Source of the DNA: Aquibium pacificus
Lineage (GTDB): Bacteria; Pseudomonadota; Alphaproteobacteria; Rhizobiales; Rhizobiaceae
Length of the DNA: 64,000 bases
Direction of reading: 5' to 3'
NCBI RefSeq assembly: GCF_040839445.1
Contig: NZ_JBDPGJ010000004.1
Span: 558,001 to 622,000, forward strand
The translations under genes and the position numbers were made by a program. This document shows, piece by piece, positions 24,515-32,626 of this stretch (the stretch's first letter is position 1; each line of letters starts with the position of its first letter). Below the pieces are notes generated by a model. The model ran no database searches. It saw only the letters and a list, made by a program, of their open reading frames with translations, and had not been told where the DNA came from.

Positions 24515-24640
24515 GGTGAGGGAGGACAGCACCCGCCGAGGGAGGAGGTTCGGCGGGTGCTGATTTGTCGGCCGGCACCCGGGAGGAGGTGGATGCCGGC
24601 CGTATCCGTCAGAACCTGGGAGGAGGTAGGCTCTGGCGAA
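24515..24640 (-). repeat. Upstream triplet of the hairpin array (copy A)
   Basis: Contains hairpins with motifs at 24618, 24581 and 24540. It is a diverged direct repeat of copy B, with conserved order short stem, medium stem, long stem. The 13-bp stem of the third hairpin is perfect but lacks a following T-run. Confidence 0.75.
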
Positions 24641-24653
24641 ATTCCTTGCTTCG

Positions 24654-24794
24654 TCAGATCGACTTGCGAGCGACGAAGGAAATGTCTCCGCGGGCAATCC
24701 CGAGATCGCTCAGTTCGCGGTTGGAAAGGCGGCTCAGCTCATTCACGGTGTCGCGATAGCGGCGCCAGTTGCGATAGTTGCGGACCAAGTTCAT
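24654..24794 (-). CDS. DUF1127 small protein (CcaF1-like)
   Basis: A 46-aa arginine-rich protein starting MNLVRNYRNWRRYRDTV with the DUF1127 core LSRLSNRELSDLGIARGDI. Members of this family are small basic RNA-binding or regulatory proteins; CcaF1 of R. sphaeroides is an RNA-binding protein that affects maturation of the downstream CcsR RNAs. Here too, the CCUCCUCCC array begins about 14 nt after the stop codon on the same strand. GAAGACG precedes the ATG. Cotranscription with the array is strongly suggested by layout. Confidence 0.88.
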   Translation of the reverse strand: MNLVRNYRNWRRYRDTVNELSRLSNRELSDLGIARGDISFVARKSI

Positions 24795-24846
24795 GACACG
24801 TCTTCTTTCGGGTATTTTCGTTTCGGCTGTTCTCTTGTTGATTGGA

Positions 24847-24875
24847 AGATAGTCGCGCCCGTTCGGCATTTGAAG
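24847..24875 (-). promoter_or_regulatory. Candidate RpoH-type promoter for DUF1127 and the sRNA array
   Basis: Minus strand: CTTCAA at 24875-24870, 17-nt spacer, CTATCT at 24852-24847. This resembles alphaproteobacterial heat-shock sigma promoters (CTTG-N17-18-C.TAT.T), the class reported to drive the R. sphaeroides locus through RpoHI/RpoHII. The predicted start near 24840 leaves a 46-nt leader. The -35 box lacks the usual G. Confidence 0.45.
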
Positions 24876-24882
24876 CGCGGTT

Positions 24883-24917
24883 GTTGCATAGCAGCAATGC
24901 GTTTTGTGCAATGCAAC
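24883..24917. repeat. Inverted repeat upstream of DUF1127
   Basis: GTTGCAT (24883-24889) and ATGCAAC (24911-24917), 7-bp arms separated by 21 nt, just upstream of the candidate RpoH promoter in the 252-nt gap before the DUF2157 gene. It may be an operator; no regulator can be named. Confidence 0.35.
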
Positions 24918-25046
24918 ATAAGTTAGCGGGCAAGTGAGTATCTGCGTTCCGGTATCGGAAGGCGCCCACCGGCGCCATTGGCCCGATACGCGGGTGCGAC
25001 ATAGAATTGCCCGCATCGCGAGGGACAGCGCCCGGATGGATGGCGG

Positions 25047-26156
25047 ATGATGGCTTCATACGTTTCAAAGGTCAGGCAGGACATCTCGCGGTGGCTTGCG
25101 GAGGGCCTGATCGACGCGCCGACCGCGCAGGCCCTGCGCAACGACATCGACAGTCGCGCGGGTGGCGGCTTCAGCTTCGGCGGCATCCTCGCCGTGCTGG
25201 CCGCATTGCTCCTCGGCGCGGCGATCCTGATTTTCGTGGCCGCGAACTGGCTGGCCTTTCCGCGCGTGGCGCGGGTCGGGCTGCTTTTTGCGATCATCCT
25301 CGCCGCTCATGCCGGCGGTGCGTTTCTCAAGCTGGTCCGCAGGGAAGCGGCCGGCGAGGCCGGCTTCCTCATCGGCGGCGCGGCCTTCGGCGGATCGATC
25401 GCGCTGATCGGGCAGATGTACCATCTTTCTGGAGACGAGGCGCAGGCGCTGCTCGTCTGGTGCGCGGGGGTGACCGTGGCCGCCGTGATCCTGCGCTCGG
25501 CGGCGTCGACCGTGGCTGCCGTCGTGATTGCGGCAAGCTGGCTCTGGGTGGAGATGTGGGATTTCTGGAGCGGCGCGGACGTGCCGCACGAATACCTGCT
25601 GGTGCTGGCCGTGCTGTGGGCCGTGTCCTTGTGGACGGGCGCCCGCTCGGCCCGGCACCTGATCGTGCTGTCGCTCGTCCTCTATGCGTCGCTGTCCTAT
25701 CTTCACACCGAACAACTGGTGATTCCAGTCCTGCTGGCGCTCGCTTCGACCGGGCTCTTCCTCGCCGCGACATTCCGGCCGGAGAGCATCGAGCGTTTCC
25801 TGCGGCTCGGCGGCGGTGCGCAGGTCCACGGGCTTCTGGGCTTCGTGGCGGGCATGTCCTTCGTCCAGTTCGCGGTGATGGACGAGCCGGGCTTCATGCT
25901 CGCCGCGCTCGTCACCTTCGGCGCCAGCATCGGAGCACTCATCCTTGGCGGGCGCGAAAGCCGCATGCTGCGCTGGCTCGCCTATGCCGTGTTCGGCGTC
26001 GAACTTTGCATCGTGTACGTAGTGACGGTCGGCACCATGCTCGGAACGGCCGGGTTCCTGATCGCGACGGGCGCGCTCCTCGCGGTGCTAGCCTTCGTCA
26101 TCACGCGGTTCGAGCGGCGGATGAAGGCGCCGGCGGCGCAGGGAGGCGCGGCATGA
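25047..26156 (+). CDS. DUF2157 family membrane protein
   Basis: 369 aa: an N-terminal soluble stretch with the DUF2157 pattern ISRWLAEGLIDAPTAQAL, then about ten to eleven membrane segments beginning FGGILAVLAALLLGAAILIF. Function is unknown; proteins with this domain are predicted integral membrane proteins. The next gene overlaps its stop (ATGA). DUF2157 and GDYXXLXY proteins are commonly encoded as a pair, which supports the calls. Confidence 0.85.
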   Translation: MMASYVSKVRQDISRWLAEGLIDAPTAQALRNDIDSRAGGGFSFGGILAVLAALLLGAAILIFVAANWLAFPRVARVGLLFAIILAAHAGGAFLKLVRREAAGEAGFLIGGAAFGGSIALIGQMYHLSGDEAQALLVWCAGVTVAAVILRSAASTVAAVVIAASWLWVEMWDFWSGADVPHEYLLVLAVLWAVSLWTGARSARHLIVLSLVLYASLSYLHTEQLVIPVLLALASTGLFLAATFRPESIERFLRLGGGAQVHGLLGFVAGMSFVQFAVMDEPGFMLAALVTFGASIGALILGGRESRMLRWLAYAVFGVELCIVYVVTVGTMLGTAGFLIATGALLAVLAFVITRFERRMKAPAAQGGAA

Positions 26157-26731
26157 AGCGTTCGACGCAACTCATCGGCGGCGCGCTCGTCGTCTCCGCG
26201 CTGCAGATCGGTTTCCTGTACTCGATCATCCAGGGGCGCGCCGCGATCCTGCGCGACGGGGCGGAGGTGATGCTGAAGGTCGAACCGGTCGATCCGCGCG
26301 ACCTTCTGCGCGGCGACTACGTGCGGTTGGGCTACGAGATATCGTCCATCCCCAGAACGCTCTTCGACCCGCCGCTCGCCGACGCCGACGCCACCGGGGG
26401 AACACCGGTGCTGGTCCGACTCGCGCCGGGCGACGACGGATTGTGGCATCCGGTGGGAGCGCGGCTGACCGATACGGAGCCGAGCGCGATGCCGGAAAGC
26501 CAGGTCGAGATCGCCGGAACGGTCGATACGGCATTCGCCGCGATCGACCAGGTTCGACTGTCCTACGGCATCGAGCGGTTCTACCTTCCCGAAGGGGAAG
26601 GGCGCGAGATCGAGCGCGACATGCGCGAGCGCCCGTTCATGATCCTGGCGGCGGTGGGCGAGGACGGGACGGCCCAGATCAAGGCATTCTTCGACGGCAA
26701 AACACAGCTCTACGAAGAACCGCTCTACTGA
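26153..26731 (+). CDS. GDYXXLXY domain protein
   Basis: 192 aa with one N-terminal membrane segment (residues 7-25) and the signature RGDYVRLGYEISSI near residue 53, preceded by VEPVDPRDLL. The remainder is predicted to be outside the cytoplasm. Function unknown. Translationally coupled to the DUF2157 gene. Confidence 0.85.
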   Translation: MKRSTQLIGGALVVSALQIGFLYSIIQGRAAILRDGAEVMLKVEPVDPRDLLRGDYVRLGYEISSIPRTLFDPPLADADATGGTPVLVRLAPGDDGLWHPVGARLTDTEPSAMPESQVEIAGTVDTAFAAIDQVRLSYGIERFYLPEGEGREIERDMRERPFMILAAVGEDGTAQIKAFFDGKTQLYEEPLY

Positions 26732-26824
26732 ACCCGTCCGATCATTGGCTTCACCCTGCCGGGAAGCGGCATGGAATTCGGCGCCCGCGCGCGAAAAAAG
26801 CCGCATTTCTAGGGTGTTTCCCCT

Positions 26825-26852
26825 TTGAAGCCGTGATGCGCGGTGATATAGA
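26825..26852 (+). promoter_or_regulatory. Candidate sigma-70 promoter for tRNA-Leu
   Basis: TTGAAG at 26825-26830, 16-nt spacer, TATAGA at 26847-26852. The predicted start near 26859 is about 27 nt before the tRNA. It may also serve the trigger factor gene downstream. Confidence 0.5.
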
Positions 26853-26885
26853 CGCCCCGCTTTGGGAGGCGCGTTTGCTTCCTGA

Positions 26886-26970
26886 GCGGGTGTGGTGGAA
26901 CTGGTAGACACGCAGGATTTAGGTTCCTGTGGCGCAAGCCGTGGGGGTTCAAGTCCCTCCACCCGCACCA
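26886..26970 (+). tRNA. tRNA-Leu, anticodon TAG
   Basis: An 85-nt class II tRNA. The acceptor stem GCGGGTG (26886-26892) pairs with CACCCGC (26960-26966), followed by discriminator A and encoded CCA. The anticodon stem CAGGA/TCCTG encloses loop TTTAGGT, anticodon TAG. A variable arm and T-loop GTTCAAGTC are present. It decodes CUA and, by extended wobble, other CUN leucine codons. Confidence 0.96.
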
Positions 26971-27054
26971 GAAAGCCACTCCCGGCCAAGGAATCCGGCA
27001 GGCGAAACGGAAATGCCGTTCCGCCCTGGAATTCGTGAAGACAAAGGTTTGATG

Positions 27055-28521
27055 ATGCAGGTTACCGAGACGCTGAACACTGGGCTGAAGCGCGAGATCC
27101 AGGTGGTGGTCCCCGCCAAGGACATGGAGGCGCGGCTGCTGGAACGTCTTCAGGACGCCAAGGGCAAGGTGCGCATCAACGGTTTCCGTCCCGGCAAGGT
27201 GCCGGTCAACCATCTGCGCAAGGTCTATGGCAAGTCCGTCATGGCCGAGGTGGTCAATGAGATCCTCTCCAACTCGACCGGCTCCATCATCAAGGAGCGT
27301 GGCGAGAAGGCCGCCATGCAGCCCGAGGTCAAGATGACCGAAGACGAGTCCGAAGCCGAGAAGATCCTCGCCGGCCAGGCTGATTTCGAATTCTCCATCG
27401 CATATGAGGTCATCCCGCCCATCGAGATCCAAGATGTGTCCGGCATCTCCGTGACGCGCGAGGTCTACGACGTCCCCGAATCCGAGATCGACGAGCAGGC
27501 GATGCGCATCGCCGAATCCGCGCGCACCTACACACCGAAGGACGGCAAGGCCGAGACCGGCGATCGCGTCACCATGGACTATGTCGGCAAGATCGACGGC
27601 GAGCCCTTCGAGGGCGGCGCCGACACCGGCGCCAACATCGTCATCGGTTCCAACCAGTTCATCCCCGGCTTCGAGGAGCAGCTGATCGGCGCGAAGGCCG
27701 GCGACGAGAAGGTGGTCGAGGTGACCTTCCCAGAGCAATACCAGGCCGCCCATCTTGCGGGCAAGGCCGCGACCTTCGACGTCAAGGTGTCGGAAGTTGC
27801 GGCGCCGGAGGCAATCGAACTCAACGACGAGGTCGCCAAGTCGCTCGGGCTGGACTCGGTCGAGCGCCTGCGCGAGATCATCAAGGGGCAGCTTGAGAGC
27901 CAGTTCGGCACGTTGACGCGCCAGAAAGTGAAGCGCCAGCTGCTCGACGCCCTGGACGAGACCTACAAGTTCGAGGCTCCCTCGAAGCTGGTCGATGCGG
28001 AGTTCGCGAACATCTGGAACCAGGTGACCCGCGATCTGGAATCCGCCGGCAAGACCTTCGCCGACGAGGACACGACCGAGGAAGAGGCGCGCGCCGAGTA
28101 CCAGCGCCTTGCCGAGCGCCGGGTGCGGCTCGGCCTGGTGCTGGCCGAGATCGGCGACAAGGCGGGCGTGCAGGTTTCGGACGACGAGATGCAGCGGGCG
28201 CTCATGGAGACGGTCCGCCGCTATCCCGGCCAGGAGCAGCAGGTCTATGATTTCTACCGCAAGAACCCGGCCGCGCTGGCTGAATTCCGCGCGCCGCTCT
28301 TCGAGGAGAAGGTCGTCGACCATCTCATGACCCAGATCAACGTCGCCGACAGGAAGGTCTCGAAGGAAGAGCTCCTGGCAGACGACGAGGAAGACCAGGC
28401 CAAGGCCGAAGGGTCCGAGGCGGCTTCCGCGAAGGAAGCTGCGCCGAAGAAGAAGGCCGCTCCCAAGAAGAAGGCGAAGGCCGCCGAAAGCGAAGCCGCG
28501 ACCGAAGACGGCGCCGAGTAG
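27055..28521 (+). CDS. tig: Trigger factor, ribosome-associated chaperone and peptidyl-prolyl isomerase
   Basis: 488 aa. The N-terminal ribosome-binding domain contains the GFRPGKVP signature (FRPGKVP near residue 45). The FKBP-type isomerase domain follows at about residues 160-245 (GDRVTMDYVGKIDGEPFEGG). The C-terminal chaperone domain is followed by a lysine/alanine/glutamate-rich tail of about 45 residues containing KKKAAPKKKAKAAESEA, common in rhizobial trigger factors. ATG 27055 is preceded by ATG 27052 and AAGG; the upstream extension overlapping the tRNA is rejected. It folds nascent chains at the ribosome exit. Confidence 0.95.
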   Translation: MQVTETLNTGLKREIQVVVPAKDMEARLLERLQDAKGKVRINGFRPGKVPVNHLRKVYGKSVMAEVVNEILSNSTGSIIKERGEKAAMQPEVKMTEDESEAEKILAGQADFEFSIAYEVIPPIEIQDVSGISVTREVYDVPESEIDEQAMRIAESARTYTPKDGKAETGDRVTMDYVGKIDGEPFEGGADTGANIVIGSNQFIPGFEEQLIGAKAGDEKVVEVTFPEQYQAAHLAGKAATFDVKVSEVAAPEAIELNDEVAKSLGLDSVERLREIIKGQLESQFGTLTRQKVKRQLLDALDETYKFEAPSKLVDAEFANIWNQVTRDLESAGKTFADEDTTEEEARAEYQRLAERRVRLGLVLAEIGDKAGVQVSDDEMQRALMETVRRYPGQEQQVYDFYRKNPAALAEFRAPLFEEKVVDHLMTQINVADRKVSKEELLADDEEDQAKAEGSEAASAKEAAPKKKAAPKKKAKAAESEAATEDGAE

Positions 28522-28693
28522 CACGGCACGAACAGCCGCCATCGCGATCTGCGGTGCGGCTGGTCCATCGATCCAGGCAAGGGTGGTGCGGCCTCATGGT
28601 TTCGCCGCCCTTGCGCGTTTGGCGCCTATCCCCCATTTTAGGGGGAGGAAAAGCAGGTGCGATTTGGGCCTGCCTATTCGTATGGAGAGAGAA

Positions 28694-29083
28694 ATGGGCC
28701 GATTCCAGGTGATGACGATGACGTCGGATGCGGCGCGCCGCGTACGCGAGATCGTCTCCAGCCGCGACGGCGCCAAAGGTATCCGCGTCGGCGTCAAGAA
28801 GGGCGGCTGCGCTGGAATGGAATACACGGTCGATCTCGTGAGCGAACCGGATTCCCGCGACGATCACGTCGAGCATGAGGGCGCGCATGTTTACGTCGCG
28901 CCCGAGGCGTCGCTCTTCCTCCTCGGCACGCAGATGGGTTTCGAGACGACGAGGCTGCGTTCGGGCTTCACCTTCACCAACCCCAACCAGTCGTCCGCCT
29001 GCGGCTGCGGCGAATCCGTCGAACTGAAGCCGGCCGACCTGAAGGCGCTTGCCGAGGCCCGCGCCTCGGCCGGTGCCGCCTGA
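28694..29083 (+). CDS. Iron-sulfur cluster assembly scaffold/carrier (IscA/SufA/ErpA family)
   Basis: 129 aa. The three conserved cysteines are seen in KKGGCAGMEY and in SACGCGESV, the C-x(n)-C-x-C set that binds Fe-S or iron. Start ATG 28694 has GGAGAGAGAA upstream. In rhizobia this sufA-like gene usually stands apart from or at the end of the suf cluster; no suf genes are seen here. A CCCCC-N6-GGGGG palindrome lies about 45-65 nt upstream. Confidence 0.9.
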   Translation: MGRFQVMTMTSDAARRVREIVSSRDGAKGIRVGVKKGGCAGMEYTVDLVSEPDSRDDHVEHEGAHVYVAPEASLFLLGTQMGFETTRLRSGFTFTNPNQSSACGCGESVELKPADLKALAEARASAGAA

Positions 29084-29085
29084 GG

Positions 29086-29583
29086 TCAGTCTACCCACAG
29101 TCCCCGCTTCTTGTGCCAGTCGGCGATGGATTCCTCCGGGTAGAGTGCGAAGGTCCGGTCGCCGGGGCGGATATCCGGTTCCACCCATGACGGCTTGTAC
29201 TTGAGCATCAGGTGCACACGCTCCGGCGCTCTGGGCAGTTCGCTGTCGATCGCCGATGCGAAGGGATGGACGAGATCCGGCCAGGTCGGATCGTAGAGCC
29301 ACAGGGCCGAACCGCATTCGCGGCAGAAGCGCCGCTCGCCGGTCGAGACCTCGCAGGTCGGCCGTTCCTCGTCTTCGATTTCCGCCCTGTAGAGGCCGAG
29401 GTGCTCCTCTCCCGTGATCTTGAGGGTCCTGGCATCCGCGCCGAGGTTGATGGCAAATCCGCCGCCTCCCTGCTGCTTGCGGCAGATCGAGCAGTAGCAG
29501 AGCTGGTAGGGTACCGGCGTATGGCTTTCGACTTCGAAGCGGACGGCGGCGCAGCGGCATGATCCCGTGAGAAGCATCGGCAT
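29086..29583 (-). CDS. GFA family (CENP-V/glutathione-dependent formaldehyde-activating enzyme-like) protein
   Basis: 165 aa, zinc-binding. Cysteine sets visible: GSCRCAAV near residue 7, CYCSICRKQQGG near residue 29 and FCRECGSALWLYD near residue 90. This is the Mis18/GFA zinc fold. Enzymatic role is uncertain; annotation as formaldehyde-activating is by family only. Convergent with the IscA-type gene (2-nt gap). Confidence 0.88.
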   Translation of the reverse strand: MPMLLTGSCRCAAVRFEVESHTPVPYQLCYCSICRKQQGGGGFAINLGADARTLKITGEEHLGLYRAEIEDEERPTCEVSTGERRFCRECGSALWLYDPTWPDLVHPFASAIDSELPRAPERVHLMLKYKPSWVEPDIRPGDRTFALYPEESIADWHKKRGLWVD

Positions 29584-29594
29584 GCGGGGTTCTC

Positions 29595-31169
29595 CTATCT
29601 AAGCTGTTGGAGCAGGAGGAAGAAGCCGCCGGCGATGGCGGCCGTTGCCGGCACGGTGACCAGCCATGCCGCGACGATGGTGGAAAAATGGGCGCGCCGC
29701 ACGAGCTTGCGCCGCGTGACCTCCTCGCGCGAGATCACGGGCTCTCCCGCCGTCTCGTCCTCGTCTTCGTTGAACGCTTCGGTGTCCGATGTTTCGCCCG
29801 CGATCCGGTTTGCCGCGCGCTCGGCCCGCAACCGGTTGACCTTTCGATCCAGGTACGCTCGGCGTCGCGGCGAGTTCGCAGTGTACCATTCGCGGAAGAA
29901 ACCCACCCCGAACACCGCGCCGACCGCGATGTGCGTGGAGCTGACCGGCAGCCCGAACCAGGAGGCGATGATGACGGTCAGCGCAGCCGACAGCGCAACG
30001 CAGAAGGCGCGCATCGGGTTGAGCTTGGTGATCTGCTCGCCGACCATCCTCACGAGCTTGGGCCCGTAGAGCAACAGGCCCAGCGATATGCCGAAGGCGC
30101 CAATGAGCATGACCCAGAAGGGGATGTGGACGGCCGCCACGACGCCGTTGCGCCCCGCGGTCTGCACGATGGCGGCGAGCGGACCGACCGCGTTCGCCAC
30201 GTCGTTGGCGCCGTGGGCGAAGGAGAGCAGTGCGGCGGAGATCACCAGCGGCAGGTTGAAGAGCTTGCGCAGTGACTGGTTGCGGTTCTCCATGCCTTCG
30301 GACTGGCGATTGACGAAAACCTGCGCAGCGCCCCAGGCGACGAGGAAGGTACCCAGGCCGATGATCGCGATGCCGCCGCCGCTCAGATGAATGATCTTCG
30401 AGAGGCCTTTGGTGGCGAGGTATGACGCGAAGGATCCGGCCATGATGGCGATCAGAATCGGCACCCAGCGCCGGGCGGCGGCGATCTTCTCGTCCTGGTA
30501 GATGATGCGCGACTTGATGAAGGCGAGGAAACCAGCCGCGATGACCCCGCCCATGACCGGCGATATGACCCAGCTCGCGGCGATGCCGGCCATCACCCCC
30601 CAGTCCACGGACCACAGGCCCGCGGCCGCGATCCCCGCGCCCATGACGCCGCCGACCACTGAATGCGTGGTCGACACCGGCGCGCCGATAGCCGTCGCCA
30701 GGTTGATCCAGACCGCCGAGGCCAGCAGCGCCGCCGTCATGGCGCCGATGAATATCGCCGGCTCTCCGACGGCCTGACGGTCGATGATGCCTTTCGAGAT
30801 CGTCTGCACGACGTCGCCGCCGGCAATAAGGGCGCCGGACGTCTCGAAGATGGCGGCCAGCACGAGCGCGCCGCCCATGGTGAGCGCCCGCGAGCCGACC
30901 GCCGGGGCAACGTTGTTGGCGACATCGTTGGCGCCGATGTTGAGCGCCATGTAGGCGCCGATCGCGGCGGCCGCCACGATCGCGATCGCACCGGGATCGC
31001 CGGCGCTGAAGATCGCCACGGCGACGGCGACGAAGGCCATGAAGAAGAGCGCGAGACCGGGAGCGACCAGCCCGCGCGCGAGGAAGCTCGTCGCCTCCTC
31101 GATCCGGACGAGCTTGTCGAGATCCTTGTCGAGGGTCGTCTTGCGCGCGCGCTCGCTTATGTCGGCCAT
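29595..31169 (-). CDS. pit: Inorganic phosphate transporter, Pit family
   Basis: 524 aa, about ten to eleven membrane segments. The duplicated PHO-4 signatures are clear: MALNIGANDVANNVAPAVGS and SFAHGANDVANAVGPLAAI, together with GAPVSTTHSVVGGVMGAG and GLPVSSTHIAVGAVFG. A hydrophilic acidic loop of about 60 residues (SDTEAFNEDEDETAGEP) precedes the last helix. It imports phosphate or metal phosphate with protons. No PhoU-like gene is adjacent. Confidence 0.93.
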   Translation of the reverse strand: MADISERARKTTLDKDLDKLVRIEEATSFLARGLVAPGLALFFMAFVAVAVAIFSAGDPGAIAIVAAAAIGAYMALNIGANDVANNVAPAVGSRALTMGGALVLAAIFETSGALIAGGDVVQTISKGIIDRQAVGEPAIFIGAMTAALLASAVWINLATAIGAPVSTTHSVVGGVMGAGIAAAGLWSVDWGVMAGIAASWVISPVMGGVIAAGFLAFIKSRIIYQDEKIAAARRWVPILIAIMAGSFASYLATKGLSKIIHLSGGGIAIIGLGTFLVAWGAAQVFVNRQSEGMENRNQSLRKLFNLPLVISAALLSFAHGANDVANAVGPLAAIVQTAGRNGVVAAVHIPFWVMLIGAFGISLGLLLYGPKLVRMVGEQITKLNPMRAFCVALSAALTVIIASWFGLPVSSTHIAVGAVFGVGFFREWYTANSPRRRAYLDRKVNRLRAERAANRIAGETSDTEAFNEDEDETAGEPVISREEVTRRKLVRRAHFSTIVAAWLVTVPATAAIAGGFFLLLQQLR

Positions 31170-31290
31170 GGTCCCTTCCGCTCAGGCTCTGGCCTAGGTA
31201 ACTGCGGGGCGCGCGACAAGTTCATCACCGCGTCCATTCGTGGCCAAACGCGGATTTGGTGTGGAAAACGGAAAACCCGGGCAGTCGGCG

Positions 31291-31767
31291 TTAGGCGGAG
31301 GGCGCAAACTCCGACAGCAGTTCCGCTAGTTCCGGCTCGCGCACGCGGCTCGCGGCGATCTGCGGCGTGAACCACTTGCGGATGCGCTGGCCCTTCTCCG
31401 GCCATTTCTGCTCGACCCGCTCGACCTTCATGGCAAACACGAAAACCTCGCAGCGCTGCTCGAGCCCGGACTTCAGTCCCTTGCCGTAGAAGTAGCGTCC
31501 GCTTTCCTTGTCCGAGATCGATCCGCGCAGGCCGGCTTCCTCTGCCGCTTCGCGCATCGCCGCCTCGTGCAGCGCCTCGTCGCCTTCCGGCCATCCCTTC
31601 GGCAGGACCCAGCGGCCCGTGTCGCGGCTGGTGATCAGCATCACCTCGACGCCGCGGTCTTCTTCGCGCCACGGAAGGGCCGCCACCTGAACGCGCGCGG
31701 GCACGCCGCCGAGGAACCGGCGGACCCGGTCGACGGATGAGTGCCAAGTGCGATGGTTCAGGAGCAT
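31291..31767 (-). CDS. NUDIX hydrolase (diphosphoinositol polyphosphate phosphohydrolase-like)
   Basis: 158 aa. The Nudix box is GWPEGDEALHEAAMREAAEEAG, close to the GX5EX7REUXEEXGU consensus, preceded by GRWVLPKG. The sequence VMLITSRDTGRWVLPKGWPE resembles the DIPP/ApxA group, which hydrolyses dinucleoside polyphosphates or diphosphoinositol phosphates. ATG 31767 follows AAAGGGA; the longer frame begins with TTG. Confidence 0.88.
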   Translation of the reverse strand: MLLNHRTWHSSVDRVRRFLGGVPARVQVAALPWREEDRGVEVMLITSRDTGRWVLPKGWPEGDEALHEAAMREAAEEAGLRGSISDKESGRYFYGKGLKSGLEQRCEVFVFAMKVERVEQKWPEKGQRIRKWFTPQIAASRVREPELAELLSEFAPSA

Positions 31768-32030
31768 TTTTCCCTTTCGATTCCGGCGAATCAACTTTGC
31801 CAGCTACCTTTTCCAACCGCAAGATAGCAGATCACCGCCAAGTATCGCGCAAAAATGTTAAGTTATTCGCCAAGCGAAGCAGCGGCACGAAAGCACCAGC
31901 GATCCGGCGGGATCGATCTTGTCGATCGAACATGACATTGATCGGTCCGCCCTCGTGGAGGACCTTGTCAAGCAGGTTAGATACGCTGCGCGAAGCCAAT
32001 TTCAAGCGCGCACGCGTCCGGGCCGCGTTC
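31768..32030. other. Intergenic region between gpt-like and NUDIX genes
   Basis: 263 nt, locally less GC-rich, with no firm signal. A 50-codon plus-strand frame (TTG 31919 to 32071) has a protein-like start but overlaps the end of the phosphoribosyltransferase gene on the other strand, so I do not annotate it. Confidence 0.4.
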
Positions 32031-32528
32031 TCAGCCGCGATGGCCTTCCGAGATCGGCTGCTGGTAGGTGAAGCCCATATCCCAGGGAAAATAGATCCAT
32101 GTGTCCTGGGAAACTTCGGTGACGAAGGTGTCGACCAGCGGGCAGCCCTTCGGCTTGGCGTAGACGGTGGCGAAATGCGCTTTCGGCATCATCGCGCGCA
32201 CGATCGACGCGGTCTTGCCGGTGTCGGTGAGGTCGTCGACGATCAGGACCTCCTCGCCTCCGTTCTCGAGCAGGACGGGCGAAATCTCCTTCAGGACCTT
32301 CAGTTCGCCCTGTTCGGTATAGTCGTGGTAGGACGCGATCGAGACAGTCTCGATCACCCTTATGCCGAGTTCGCGCGAGATGATGGCGGCCGGCACCAGG
32401 CCGCCGCGGGTGATGCACACGATCGCCTTCCATTTGCCCTTGCTCCCCGCCAGCCGCCAGGCAAGCGCACGCGCGTCGCGGTGGAACTGGTCCCAGGAAA
32501 CGGGGAAGGCCTTTTCGGGAAGCGACAT
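32031..32528 (-). CDS. gpt: Xanthine(-guanine) phosphoribosyltransferase
   Basis: 165 aa. The PRPP-binding motif VLIVDDLTDTGKTAS is near residue 88, and the N-terminal FPVSWDQFHRDARALAWRL plus WKAIVCITRGGLVPA match Gpt. It salvages xanthine and guanine with PRPP. ATG 32528 is good. The adenine deaminase gene 10 kb away is also purine salvage, but the two are not linked. Confidence 0.92.
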   Translation of the reverse strand: MSLPEKAFPVSWDQFHRDARALAWRLAGSKGKWKAIVCITRGGLVPAAIISRELGIRVIETVSIASYHDYTEQGELKVLKEISPVLLENGGEEVLIVDDLTDTGKTASIVRAMMPKAHFATVYAKPKGCPLVDTFVTEVSQDTWIYFPWDMGFTYQQPISEGHRG

Positions 32529-32626
32529 GGGCGGTCTCGCGCGGGCGTCAGGGAAGCTGCGAGCCTAAAGCGCAAAAGGGATGGAAAGGCAAGGGCATGC
32601 CGCCATTCCCGCCAATGGCCGCCGCA

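Larger units (their letters stand above)
24373..24640 (-). ncRNA. Cuckoo (CcsR-like) sRNA array: six hairpins with CCUCCUCCC loops
   Basis: The minus strand carries CCTCCTCCC six times, with the motif at 24626-24618, 24589-24581, 24548-24540, 24478-24470, 24442-24434 and 24401-24393. Five of the six loops are closed by clean stems of 7, 8, 13, 7 and 15 bp; the 24470 one has an interrupted stem. The hairpins form two triplets with a 147-148-nt period, each ending in its longest stem. The array follows a DUF1127 gene, the arrangement of the R. sphaeroides CcaF1-CcsR1-4 locus and the 'cuckoo RNA' family of alphaproteobacteria. The loop sequence is anti-Shine-Dalgarno, so the RNAs may bind ribosome-binding sites or sequester regulators. 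Processing sites cannot be read from sequence. Confidence 0.85.

Noticed and set aside
24373..24640. CRISPR-like or tandem DNA repeat array
   Set aside because: Repeats are hairpins with invariant loops and variable stems, not identical direct repeats with unique spacers; they fit structured RNA.
28627..28650. CCCCC-N6-GGGGG palindrome before the IscA-type gene as a terminator
   Set aside because: No T-run follows on either strand; it may be a leader structure, but nothing supports a specific role.
31919..32071. A 50-codon plus-strand frame with a protein-like start in the gap between the phosphoribosyltransferase and NUDIX genes
   Set aside because: It has only a TTG start, no clear ribosome-binding site, and overlaps the end of the gpt-like gene on the other strand.
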